Positions 7,461 through 18,396 of a stretch of DNA of 21,873 nt are shown piece after piece. This DNA comes from Stentor roeselii. Lineage: Eukaryota; Ciliophora; Heterotrichea; Heterotrichida; Stentoridae. The translations under genes and the position numbers were made by a program. Within the stretch, counting starts at the first letter, position 1. The number at the start of each line of letters is the position of its first letter. The DNA is taken from the NCBI GenBank assembly GCA_006503475.1, contig RSEH01000416.1, forward strand, positions 1 through 21,873. The letters run 5' to 3'. The notes under the pieces are model-generated. The model ran no database searches. It was given only the letters and a program-made list of their open reading frames with translations, and was not told the origin of the DNA.

Positions 7461-9188
7461 ATGGATATAAAAATGGAGTCGAGTATCTCATCAAAAGACC
7501 AAGTGTATCACATCACTGTGAACATCCATGGAAATAACAATACGGTTTCTCTTGATAAACCTATTGTTCCAAGCACTGCTGATCAGTCAATTACACCATC
7601 AAATCTCTTGGAAACATTCAAAATCACCCCTCTTGTGAACCCAGGTCCAAGAAAATCAATTCAATTACTTTGGAAGGAATATCGCAGAGGAAACTGTAAG
7701 GAACTCGAGGACCTTATAGATGCATTTGACAGGATCCAGCAATTAGAGCCAACCAATCCGAATTCGTTCTTCGCGATAGCAGGTCTTCACGGTTCTCCAC
7801 TTAGACTAAGATATGGAATAGAAAACTTGAAAAATGACCTGGAGAAGTATACTTACTGGGGTGGATATTGCCATCACGGTAATGTTTTATTCCCAGTCTG
7901 GCATAGAGCTTATCTTCAAGTACTTGAAAACGCATTGCAAAGTGAGGTGCCAACAGCTCACATGGCATATTGGGATGAACTAGATGGTAAAGGTGTTCCT
8001 GAAATATTTCTCTTAGAAAAATTTAGGTTCTCTGATGGAAGAGAAATAAAAAATCCACTCAAATCATATACTTTGCCTTTGCCATTGAATGACTTTCCAG
8101 ATCAGACAGCTTATATTAAGCCTAAAGGGTATACAACTGTCAGGTACCCCTTATCAGGACTTGTGGGCACTGAAGAAGCTCAAGAATTAACTGAGATTCA
8201 TAATTCTAAATTTCCTCCACCTAAGGATGGTATTGCACTACAAGAAAATGTTAAACAATGGCAAAGTGGACCACCGCCTTCAAATCCTCCGAGAGGAGTT
8301 GACGGTATCATGGCAAAATTCGAAAAATGTTTGAAAGCTCCAAATTACACTGTCTTTTCCAACAACACCTCAGCCAACGCTTACAACTTATCGCGCAAAA
8401 TGGATGAACATCAAGAAACTATAGTTCCAATTGAAAGTCCCCATGATGATATGCATCTTGCAGTGGGAGGCTTTGACTTCCCTGGTTTCCAAGCCGGGAT
8501 ATTACCAGGAGCAAACGGAGATATGGGAGAAAACAACACTGCTTCTTTCGACCCCATCTTTCACTTCCATCATTGTTTCATTGACCACATCTTCTGGCAA
8601 TGGCAACAGAGACATGACTCGACGAAGTACATCTCAATAGAAAAAAGATACCCAGGCACAACTGCATTCGAGTCACAAGGACCTACCCCTGGGTATAGTC
8701 CCAACGATAACTTCGATGAAGAATCACCACTCTATCCTTTTGTTTCCGTTCATGGACAATATTGGACTGCTAATCAAATGAGCAATATTGAAAATTGGGG
8801 ATATAGTTATCACGAATCTCCAAAAACTATTACTCGTAGAAATAATCGTGTTGAAGCTTTTGCGAGTGTGCCAAGATCGCCAGAGAATTCGGAAAAGTTT
8901 GTGATTGACTCGGTTAGTAGAAGGAGAGTTTCTGGATCTTCGATTTTAGTGGCTTATGCTTCTCCTAAGTCGAATCCCTCTGAAAAATTTATGATTGGAT
9001 ATCAGAGCATTTTGAGCAGAGTCAATGTAGAAGGATGTGCCAACTGCTTGACTCATGTGAACATGTCTTGTGTCTTCCAGCCTTATAGTATTGCAAGAAG
9101 TCTTATGAATGATCTTGAGTTTGAAGTCAAATTAATAACGCATCATGGAGTTATTGAAGAAAGAGTACTCAAAGTAGAAGTTTATTAG
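7461..9188 (+). CDS. Tyrosinase-like type-3 copper oxidase, paralog 2
   Basis: A 575-residue tandem paralog of the gene at 1452-3182, about 85% identical by eye, with one one-residue gap ('PTIGQ' versus 'PGFQ'). All six copper ligands are kept: His110, His139 and His148 for CuA; His328, His332 and His371 for CuB. The thioether-type Cys137 and the C-terminal 'CANC' are kept too. Differences cluster in the first 60 residues and at residues ~175-290, outside the copper site. DNA in the CuB and C-terminal parts is nearly identical between the copies, including third positions, while the 5' half is more diverged. There is no signal peptide. The first ATG is chosen because the preceding bases and 'MDIKMESS' match in both copies; the next Met is four codons in. 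Substrate unknown; both copies look functional. Confidence 0.9.
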   Translation: MDIKMESSISSKDQVYHITVNIHGNNNTVSLDKPIVPSTADQSITPSNLLETFKITPLVNPGPRKSIQLLWKEYRRGNCKELEDLIDAFDRIQQLEPTNPNSFFAIAGLHGSPLRLRYGIENLKNDLEKYTYWGGYCHHGNVLFPVWHRAYLQVLENALQSEVPTAHMAYWDELDGKGVPEIFLLEKFRFSDGREIKNPLKSYTLPLPLNDFPDQTAYIKPKGYTTVRYPLSGLVGTEEAQELTEIHNSKFPPPKDGIALQENVKQWQSGPPPSNPPRGVDGIMAKFEKCLKAPNYTVFSNNTSANAYNLSRKMDEHQETIVPIESPHDDMHLAVGGFDFPGFQAGILPGANGDMGENNTASFDPIFHFHHCFIDHIFWQWQQRHDSTKYISIEKRYPGTTAFESQGPTPGYSPNDNFDEESPLYPFVSVHGQYWTANQMSNIENWGYSYHESPKTITRRNNRVEAFASVPRSPENSEKFVIDSVSRRRVSGSSILVAYASPKSNPSEKFMIGYQSILSRVNVEGCANCLTHVNMSCVFQPYSIARSLMNDLEFEVKLITHHGVIEERVLKVEVY

Positions 9189-9274
9189 TTAAGGATTAGG
9201 AATTACTAGATTTTTTTTGGAAGGCTGGAGTGGAAGTATTTTGGATTAGTTTTTGAAAAATTGGCACTTTTCAG
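9189..9274. repeat. 3' flank of tyrosinase 2, end of the duplicated region
   Basis: Matches 3183-3267 after the stop codon. Similarity ends after 'GCACTTTTCAG' at 9274, and the sequence becomes unique. This is the right-hand limit of the tandem array. Confidence 0.7.
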
Positions 9275-9921
9275 CATAAATTATATCTTAACCTATTGAA
9301 AGAGATTAAATAAACCCACCTCAATCTTTATTTATTGGTTAAAATCAATATCAGTAGTTATCATAATGAATCATATTCATGAAAGATATGCATCAATTAC
9401 TTCATTAGCCCAGATTCATTATCTAAATTGATTTTACCATAATTTCTAAATCTTAGACCAAATAAATAGCTCTCTATTCATATTGAAATTCAAGCGATTC
9501 TTGGTGTTCTAATAATCCACAGTATCCTTTTAATATCCAATGCAACATCTATGGTCCTGTCCTCAGGCTGTTAGTAAGATTAAATCCTCATAATTTTATC
9601 GTTTTAAATTGAAAATTTTAAAGAATTAACTCAATCTTAGTTAAAGTCTTGAGAAAGTCCTTAGAAAAGTTGTGAGGTGTAGATTTGAAAATTATTGATT
9701 ATTTTTAAGTATTTGGTTATCTGTTTAATTTCCTTTAGATATCATTACCAATATAGAATAATGTGGTTGATTAAGTATTAATTTTATAAAAATCATAAAA
9801 TTAACCTTTTTAGAAATATTCGCACAAAGTTTTTGAATACCCTATCAAACGAAAACCTGAATTAAAATCAAAGTTTGAAAATATCTCCTCTAAAACTTGA
9901 ACAATTAAACTAACTGCTAAA
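9275..9921. other. Spacer between convergent gene ends
   Basis: AT-rich sequence between the end of tyrosinase 2 (+) and the end of the ABC transporter (minus). No ORF, repeat or relic could be recognised. It must contain both 3' UTRs if the two loci are transcribed. Confidence 0.6.
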
Positions 9922-12900
9922 TTAACTAATCTCTACAAAATGTTCTTTTTTCAAACCTGCAGTTACAGCTAACTTCCTAAAAAACCCGTTTTTCCTCACG
10001 AAAAGGCAAGCAGGTGTATCAAATTCAACACAATTTCCAGAATCCATAACGATAATCCTATCACTGTCAGCAGCAGTTAAATCCTATGAGCAATAACAAT
10101 TAAAGTCGATTCCTCAAACTGACTTTTCATGATCCTCTGTACAAAAACATCAGTTTGCAAATCAATATTCGAAGTGGCTTCATCAAGCAAAACAATTTTA
10201 TTTCTCTTTAAAACGGTTCTTACAATACAAACCAGCTGCTTCTGCCCAGCAGAAAGTTTGACCCCTTCACTTCCCATCAAAGAGTCGATTCCATTTGCCG
10301 AGTTCAAGAAAATTCCTTTTAACTTGACCATTTCCAAGACATCCCAGATCTGGTCATCAGTGAAAAGTCTTAAAGGGTCTAGATTATCTCTTAAAGAGGT
10401 TGAAAACAACACTGAACTTTGCGGAATAACTGAAATTTGACTCCTCAGATCATGAAGACCAAACATTTTATAGTCCTGCCCATCGAGTAAGACAGTCCCT
10501 GAAAGAGGGTCAGCAAGTCTGCATAAAACATGCAAAAGTGAAGACTTTCCTGAACCAGTTCTTCCAACGACCCCTATTCTTTCTCCTGGGTGGATCTCGA
10601 AACTGATGCCGTTTAAAACTGTAGGAAGATGAGGCTGGTACTTGAAAAAAACATTCTGAAATTCGATTTTTCCTGAAGAAATTACGAAATTTTTCAGAGA
10701 GTTTACCTTTTCTTGGTCTAAATCGAAGTACTCAAGTAAGTGTTGCGGGGAAAACATTAAAGAATTTAATTCGAGAAGATCTTTTGTTGCGATTGACGAG
10801 GTGGAAACGATGTTGATAGAAGAAGATAAACTATAAGCACCCAAGCCGACTTCAATCAAATCATCAAATTTGAGGATGAGGATTACATTAATCAAAACAA
10901 TCACCAATCCGAAGATTTCACTATAAAGTTGAGTAAATCTCATGAAGCTTTGATTTGTGATGAAACATCTGTAATACTCGTTTATTTGCTTGAAAAGGTC
11001 AGAAAGGACTTTTTGTTCAAGTTTTTGAGTTCTGATTGTGCAGAGTCCTTCTAAAGCTGAAGAGACATATGAAAGAATCGGCGCCTTCGAAATGTACTCC
11101 TTTTTTCTAAGCTTTGATATATTCGAAGATGTATAATAAAACATCAAAAACAGCACGCACAAGTAAAAAGGAATCACAATTGTAATATAAGGAATCGCAA
11201 TCAACTGCACCACGATTGAGCCCCACAGAAACCCAAGATAGCTCAAAGAATCAAACAAGTAATAATTAAGAGGCCCGTCACAGTTGCTGATATCTCTTGA
11301 AAACCGATTCAACATCCTGCCACTTGGGTTATTATCAAAAAACACACTTTAGCACTTGCAATACTTCTTAAAGACTTGTCATGAATGCTGTGATTATATC
11401 GAGTAAAAAAGGTTAAAAGGTAAAAAGCGGATCCCGCAAGAGTCATGTAAAAAGCAAGAGTCCACATTCCAAGTCCATGCAAAAAGTACCCATCGCTCTT
11501 ATCATCAAGTTTCTCTCTATGCGAGCACCAATAAATGAGTTCTTAATATACAACCATCGTCGCTACTAGTCCCAAAAGTCCGACAACCATGAAAAACCAG
11601 TTCCCAAAGCCTTGTTTCAAGTACCTCCAAAGATTCCTGACCTTCAACTTCTCTAAAATTTCCTCTTCATCCAAAGTGCGCTGACTTCCTGCAATCCAAA
11701 GTCGCGCTTCATCTTCATGGTCCATAAGTGTTTGTTTCAGTTGAATCGAACTTAAAACTTGGTTGTTTTTTTCGAGTTCAGAAAACTTTCCAAAAAAAGT
11801 CTGAGTCCTGTTTTCAATGACGAGGATTTTATCTGCTTTGCTGAGGAACTGCAACTGATGAGTGACGAGGACGATACTTTTGCCTTCACGTAAATTTGCC
11901 AAGATGCATTCTTCAAAAATCTGATTCGCGACTTGTGCGTCAACGGCACTTAAAGGGTCATCTAGCAAAAGAATGTCGAAGTCTCGGTAAAGAGCTCGGG
12001 CGAGGTTGACCCTTGCCTTTTGTCCTCCACTTAAAGTGATTCCTCTTTCGCCGATCCAGGTCTCGTCTCCGGAGATGAACTTTTCCAGGTCTTTTTCAAG
12101 AGCACAGGACCTGATGACTTGAAAATAACGGTCTTGGATCAGAGCTTGGCCCATTAAAATGTTGTCTTTCACTGAGCCGGAGACTATCCAAGGCACTTCA
12201 CTTGCGTAAGAAAGTTTTCAATTGACAAGCATTTCGCCTTCAGATAATTTAAACTCTTTCTGTAGAGCTTGAAGAAGGACTGATTTTCCCCCTCCGATTG
12301 AACCGATGATCATCAGGAGCTTTCCAGAAGAGACTTTGAATGAAAGGTTATAAAGAATTGGCTTGGCTGATGTTTCTTCTAAGAGGTTTTCAATTATTGA
12401 GGATTCTTTAGTGGCAGAAAAAAGAAGGCTAAAGGATACATTTTTTAATTGGATCAGGATTTTTGATTCTGATGGTTCGACCACTGCTGGGCATTCAGGA
12501 AGTGTTAAAATCCCTGTGATCCTTTTTAGTACCCCTCTTATGACGAAGAAGGTGTAGATGGAGACATTATTTTGATGGACTATTGAAACATGGGTGCTGA
12601 TGTAGATGTTTATTATCAGGTAAATTTCTCCTAATGTCAGTGGCTTCTTTAACCATGTTAGGTAAACGTAGAATGTTACAAAAATGCATAGACATACTCC
12701 ACCCATGCTAAAAATAGTCATTAAAGAAGTTACATATCCTGACTTGTACCTGAACTTCATCTCTTTACCTCGAATCTCACAAATTTTATCTGCCAGGAGG
12801 TTTTCCCAGGCGTAAAACTTGAAAATCTTGATGCCTTCAATCAAGTTATGGATTAATTTTATTCTTCTGTCAGAGAGCTCATCACATTTCCCCTTGAAGC

Positions 12901-13604
12901 TGCTTCCGATGCCAGCCAGAAGAAATATAAGAGGAACATGCAAAATAGAAATCCCGATGCCAATCAAGCCAGACTTGTCAAAAAAGTAAACAACCAGGAC
13001 ACAAGCCACAGTGAGAGTGATCGGAGTTCCTATTAAGTACGGGCTGTAAAGCATCAGATCAAAAAGCTCTAGATCGCCGCTGATAAGGTTGAGGACTTTC
13101 CCTTCATTTATAGCATTTTTGTTGGTCTTTAACACTTTTTCTGAAACCGTTTGAGTGATCAAGCATTTGAGCTTCCCAGTAAGTAACAAAAGCCGATACT
13201 CTGCATTGCCTTTCAACGTTATCGCTATGAATGAAAGTACCATAAGTCCTGCTATCAACAGATTTTCTTTTGTGGTATCTTTCGAAGGCTCTTGCAAATA
13301 ATCGATCATTTCTTTCAAAATAACTGCCATGAACAAGCATTGAATGTTGCCGATGATCTGGATGAGGGATGAAGTTAAGAAGTCTCTCCAGATCACTTTG
13401 AACAGAGCTCTTGCAAATGAAGGCTTTGGAGAATTTGCCTCTTTTTTTCCAGGCATTCTGGAGATTGATGAAAGAGTCTTCGAGCTGAAGATCTTTCGGG
13501 ATTTCACAAAGTTTTGGTCTTAGTGAATTTCGAAGGTGACTAAAAAGCCAGGTAAAGAGCAAATTACTTTTAATGCAATCAGTCTTTATGCTCTCTTCAG
13601 CCAT
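9922..13604 (-). pseudogene. ABCC/MRP-type ABC transporter, disrupted by five lesions
   Basis: A full-length two-half ABC exporter, about 1,225 codons, without the extra N-terminal TMD0 (the short ABCC layout). Order: N-tail with 'QLEDSFINLQNAW'; TMD1 with 'GKVLNLISGDLELFD' and 'GIKIFKFYAWE'; NBD1 with Walker A 'GSIGGGKS', signature 'LSGGQKAR', 'LLLDDPLSAVDA' and H-loop 'THQ'; TMD2 with 'FFDNNPSGRMLNRFSRD'; NBD2 with 'GRTGSGKS', 'LSAGQKQ', 'LLDEATSNID' and 'AHR'. NBD1 has Asp where NBD2 has the catalytic Glu, as is usual in this family. Lesions in reading order: one extra A in the A7 run at 13442-13448; TGA at 12218-12220 in 'LVN-stop-KLSYASE'; TAA at 11543-11545 in TMD2; one T too few at 11337-11342; one base missing at about 10077-10082, after 'AHR'. 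The frame then reads 'TAADSDRIIVMD' to TAA 9922-9924. The Q-loop of NBD1 has Glu ('SYASE'). The frame is otherwise open, suggesting recent death or consensus errors. Confidence 0.85.
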
Positions 13605-15709
13605 TTGTAAATTGTGGCCTGTAATTTCACTTAAACATAGCCGAAATGGTTAATCTTGATTTAAGCGGAAAAACTAAAGAAAAAATGGTTATAATAGTAA
13701 TAATGAGAGAGATTATCTAGATATTAGAATATTTTCTATTTGTTTAAGGCCAAAAATCTTTATCTTGCTTACTTAAGCAGAGTTTCTTATAAATTTTTAA
13801 GATTCCCTAAATCTAACATAAATTGAAAGGAATAAATTTGAAAAAAGGTTCATATAAATTTTCCAAAACTCTAATATTATAAGTAATCAACTATATTATT
13901 CATTTTATATTGAATCATAAGTGTTTAACTTAATTAATTTAAATATTTGATCATATAGATGTCCTATACACAATACTAGAGAGTACTCAAACAAAAAATA
14001 TCTAATACACATATTTTTATCTTAAATATGACAAAAATTTAAGTTGCCAATATACTTGAGTTATAAATCTTTTATGGCAAAGTAATTCTAAATAGATATC
14101 ACTACAACAATAGATGAGATAAAGTAATCAAAAATTGCAAAATGATATTTACTCAACATAATAATTTATTGAGGTTATTGAATATAGAGATATATTGAAA
14201 AAAAAATCACAATGAAGGAATAAACAAATAATAAAGACTAAATCCATGTTATCTAAATCCTAATTATATTAAAAGTGATGCTAAGATCTAAAAAATAATA
14301 ATGCTTAATAAATATAATAAAATACTATTGAACTTTTCAATAATAAAGTACTTTCTGTGTGCTATATATCTCAATCTTTTCAAACTATCCACTTTTTAAG
14401 ATAATTGATTCTTATCTAAATGCTTCAAAATAAATGTTGAATCAATCATTCTACCATTATATAAACTGTAATTGCTTTATAAGGAATATATTTCATAAAT
14501 TCGATAATAATCAATCTTAATAAAGTGACTATCAAAACATAAATGCGATGAATCTGAAAATATAAAATTATTTTTTGAATTTTCTCATGATGATTTTCTG
14601 ATCATGATTTAATAATACCTTAGATTCCTTGAAGTTACTAATTACTGATTTATTTTATTAAAATAATTGAATTAATTTATTGCATGTAGAATATGATAAT
14701 CTCTCAAAAGTTAAGGAAGCTTTTTAATATGAAATCTGATCATCTGCTACATTATAAACTCTTTTGACTCTTAGTAAACCAGCATTAAGAATTAATATTT
14801 TACCAATACTGTTTCAACATAAAATATTTGAGCCACAAAATGCCAAATTATGAATATAATATTTAAATGATCTCCTAGAAATATTACGCATTGATTTCAG
14901 ACTATACAACCGTATAATTTGATAGCCATAAACAATAAGTTCTAGTTTACACAATAGAAATATTTGAATAAGGAAAACATCTAATACACTTCCTTTAATA
15001 GATTTTTCATTTCAATATTATAAATCAATTCTTAATTTAGCTTATTATTTATTTTCTGATACTTTTTTCTGTTTATTCTTTATATTCTATTAGAAAGACA
15101 TTAATTTAAATTTATAAATTTATAATGTATAAAGCTTTTAAATCTTTTATTAAATACCTAGTTTGCATTGTATCATTTTTCTATTATATTCAATATACAA
15201 TTCATTTGCTGGAAGAAGTCATTCTCAGTCTTTAAAAACAGCCATCAGTATACTTATATAAATAATGATTGAATAATCCTTGAAATATTTAATCTTTATG
15301 TTTAATAACTTTTATTTTTCAGTCTTGTAAGTCTTAGGGTAATTAATAATTGTATTAGTTATTATTCTTAAATATTTATTAGAACTAATTATTTCAATAT
15401 TAATTCATCTTCAAAAAGTAATATTATTAGTCTTTGAGGAATATTCTGTCTTGAAAGATTAATTTTTAGATAGTCATTTTGTAGATTTTCTTGAAATTGT
15501 GCTTATTCAGTTTTTTTTTAATATAAGTCTTTTTTGAAAGTCATTAGACAGTGCTTAAGTCATAAGAGAGTCATTTTAGACTTTCAAATCATTTTCAAGA
15601 GAGTTATTATTTTAAATTATTCTAAGAATGCCATCTCAAAGAAATTATCAAACCATCCTCAATGCTAGTCCTTCTGTGATTAAATGTTATTAAGAAAATA
15701 ATACTAATT
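13605..15709. other. Long AT-rich spacer, no gene recognised
   Basis: About 2.1 kb of very AT-rich sequence between the start of the ABC transporter (minus) and the end of the WD40 gene (minus). No ORF of 60 codons or more, no RNA gene and no relic could be seen on either strand. The first part would hold the transporter promoter. The last 500 bases contain an unusual density of 'AGTC' words (e.g. around 15215, 15320, 15430, 15527 and 15560). Confidence 0.6.
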
Positions 15710-17776
15710 CTAAAATAAATATCTAGTAAGTTCAAACTCAAGGCTTCTATCCTGATAGAGCCACTTTTTCATTTCATTTTCATCCCTAAATTCTCGAAGT
15801 TCAGCTTTTTTTAAGTAATTCAAAACCGATACTCCAAAATAAGTACTTGCAAATACGATATATTTATCATCACCAGTCATCCAGACCCTTTCTATAACAG
15901 AATTATTATTGAAGGTACGGAAGCAGACATTCTTCAGTATATCCCAAACAATAACTTTTTGATCAATACCTGCAGAAACTGAGTATTTTTTATTTTTGGT
16001 GAATTTAACAGATAAAACATTACCTCTATGCTCACGAAAGAAACACTCTTGTTTTAAAGATTTCAAATCCCAGATCCTCAACACTCCATTAATGTCTCCT
16101 GAGATGGCTTTTTGAGAGTCTTTTGATATATCCACACAAAGAACTGATCCTTGATGGCCTGAGAGTGTCGTTCTCTTTATTTTCCTCTGAACATCCCATA
16201 ATATCAGATTATCAGAAATCCCTTTCGATGAACTTATCAAATAGTTTAAATCTGATGATAAACAAGTCGATAAAACAAGCTCAGGATGACCACTTAGCAC
16301 AGTTTCACTTTCAATTTTACTATTGTCTACTAGAATTACATTTTCCAAGCTTCCAAAGGAAATCATGTCTCCTTGAATGCTCTCGGAATAAACTTTAAAA
16401 GCTTTTGAATAAAAGAAAGTTTCAAAAGTTTTAGATAAAATTCTTGATACTCCTATTCTTGAATCACTTGAGACTGAAATTATGAAATCACTGTATGTAA
16501 AAAGTCCAGTCACTGAATCTAAGTGGAAATTAAACTGATGTATTTTTGATTTTGACTTAATATTCCATAAAATAATGGAATTGTCTCTTGAACCTGATAA
16601 AATGTGATTGTTATCTGAGGTAATAGATACTGATAATACTTCTTTGGTATGGCCTGAGAGAGATGCGTAAAGTAAATTTGATGAAACTTCAAAAATTCTC
16701 ACAAATGTATCAGTGGAGCAGGTAATTATATAGATTTCGTTTGAACTTAAAATGATTGATTTTATATCTGAATTATGCACACCTTTTACTGTTGTAGTTT
16801 TGTAATTTGAATTTAAATCTATGATATACAAGGATTTTCCAACCCCCGCATAAAATATACTCTTAGAGCATACTAAAATATTGATGGTACTTTCATAAGT
16901 CATTTTCTTTATATTTTCCAGAGTATCTTCCTTCCAAAACAAAATATCTCCATTTCTACTCCCTGACACAATTATCTTTAATCCTCTAAAAACATCAATC
17001 GTATAGACTACATCTGTGTGTCCAGTCAATACTTGAAAATTACCTAATTTATTCAAATTCCTCAAAATCAAAGTTCTATCATCAGACCCCGAAATTACCT
17101 TCGTGTCATTTGCAAAGAGACATACACAGTTAACAGTTGATTTATGGCCAAACAGGCAAGAAGTTTGCCTCTTAGACTCCATATCCCAGACACGAACTGT
17201 TGAGTCTTTTGATCCTGTCACTAGAGTTCTACAATCTTTTGATATTGCAAGACATTTGAACCCTCCCTGATAGTTTTCCAGTGCTTTTTTAGTTATATTT
17301 TCTTTTAGCTTGCAAATGTCTGAAATTAATGAAAAAGTCTCTTGAGAGTAAACTTCTTCTATGGCTTCATCCAATGGTTTTATATTTAAAGTGTTTTTCA
17401 CAAGTGCGGAGGAAAGAATTGATTTGATTTCCTTGAATTCGGAAATTTTGAATTTCGTTTTTGATAAGAGGCCGTTGTATTGAGAAATTTGATTGTCAAG
17501 CTTTAACAATAACGAGGCCTTTTGTGATTCAATGTTTTTTATGATCTTGGTTGTGATAGAACAGATTTCGGATTTTAAGCTTGTTAAGGTCATCACCCAG
17601 CTAGCTAGTTTGGAGTCTAGCATTAATTTTTCTGATGGGTTAATCACTTTGATTAGGTTCTCTATTCTGTGATCCCCACTAAAGAGCATGTGTTTACCTA
17701 AGTGGATCTCGCAGAGAGATATGTCAAAGCATCTGCAGATAAAAGAAGGATTTTTCAGACAATCTTCACAATCCAT
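15710..17776 (-). CDS. Zinc-motif / coiled-coil / WD40-repeat protein
   Basis: A 688-residue protein with three parts. Residues 3-36 form a B-box-like Cys/His cluster (C3, C6, C14, C16, C22, H25, H29, H36). Residues ~50-160 look helical and rich in Lys, Glu, Ser and Leu, consistent with a coiled coil. Residues ~165-660 hold about 12 WD40-type units, at least nine clear, with ends such as 'VRVWDMES', 'IILWNIKS', 'LILWDVQR', 'LRIWDLKS' and 'VIVWDILK', and typical 'GH' starts. Twelve units could form two propellers. Such proteins usually act as scaffolds; no enzyme domain is seen, so the partner and role are unknown. The ATG at 17776 is right for the zinc motif, which begins at residue 3. It is head-to-head with the kelch-like gene at 18397, whose N-terminus has the same cluster. 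No signal peptide. Confidence 0.9.
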   Translation of the reverse strand: MDCEDCLKNPSFICRCFDISLCEIHLGKHMLFSGDHRIENLIKVINPSEKLMLDSKLASWVMTLTSLKSEICSITTKIIKNIESQKASLLLKLDNQISQYNGLLSKTKFKISEFKEIKSILSSALVKNTLNIKPLDEAIEEVYSQETFSLISDICKLKENITKKALENYQGGFKCLAISKDCRTLVTGSKDSTVRVWDMESKRQTSCLFGHKSTVNCVCLFANDTKVISGSDDRTLILRNLNKLGNFQVLTGHTDVVYTIDVFRGLKIIVSGSRNGDILFWKEDTLENIKKMTYESTINILVCSKSIFYAGVGKSLYIIDLNSNYKTTTVKGVHNSDIKSIILSSNEIYIITCSTDTFVRIFEVSSNLLYASLSGHTKEVLSVSITSDNNHILSGSRDNSIILWNIKSKSKIHQFNFHLDSVTGLFTYSDFIISVSSDSRIGVSRILSKTFETFFYSKAFKVYSESIQGDMISFGSLENVILVDNSKIESETVLSGHPELVLSTCLSSDLNYLISSSKGISDNLILWDVQRKIKRTTLSGHQGSVLCVDISKDSQKAISGDINGVLRIWDLKSLKQECFFREHRGNVLSVKFTKNKKYSVSAGIDQKVIVWDILKNVCFRTFNNNSVIERVWMTGDDKYIVFASTYFGVSVLNYLKKAELREFRDENEMKKWLYQDRSLEFELTRYLF

Positions 17777-18396
17777 TTTATTAGAGAATGAAGTTATTCA
17801 AGGTTTTAACGATATTAGAGTAATAAACTAAAAAATTTACTCGGAATAGTTCTTTCTTGTAAAAGTAAAGAATAGATAATGAATAATTTGATAATAATTT
17901 TATATAAATAGCTAAACGTTTTTGATTTATTAACCTTGAATAAGTAAAATCTTGATAGATTCAAAATATAACTTTGACTAATTATTTGTAATTGATTAAA
18001 ATTTTTATATTAAGAACTTAGAGCATATCAATTGATTATTTATAATGGTGAGCTCAGTTGAAATCCATTAGACACTTACGATTTTCACTCTTCGTTTTCA
18101 GCGCAAGTCTTTTACAAAATTAAGTTCTTCCTCTAAAGGAACTCATATCTAATCTTTTTAGTGAAATCATTGAGAATCATTTAATTATTGAAATTATTCA
18201 GGGTTTGAATGAAAGAAAGATTTCTCATCATTTTTTTTGGAAAAGTGATTCAGGATTATTAATTTGCTTCAATATTTGAAGCTTAATATATAATAATAGA
18301 TGAATCTTAGAAAAGTTTGTGAGTTAATTTTTTAAGATCTTAAATTAAAGTCCATAGTCAATGATGTCTAGATAAAAATTCGGAACAATTAATAAA
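17777..18396. promoter_or_regulatory. Divergent upstream region shared by the WD40 and kelch-like genes
   Basis: The two start codons face away from each other across these 620 bases, so both promoters must lie here unless a 5' intron was missed. The DNA is AT-rich with no ORF. I could not identify a specific element, and the call rests on gene orientation alone. Confidence 0.5.

Noticed and set aside
12218-12220. TGA as a sense codon (Trp) in this organism
   Set aside because: No intact gene in the window uses TGA in frame although they contain many Trp. At this site the family usually has Gly rather than Trp, and TAA also interrupts the same gene.
12363-12557. Plus-strand ORFs inside the ABC transporter and inside the WD40 gene (16123-16398)
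   Set aside because: Antisense shadows of well-conserved minus-strand coding sequence, with no recognisable protein features of their own.
10077-13604. Very short (15-16 base) introns, typical of heterotrichs, as the cause of the ABC transporter frame breaks
   Set aside because: No GT...AG pair of that length sits at any of the five breaks. At the A7 and T6 runs the protein motif is restored by a one-base change with no sequence left over.
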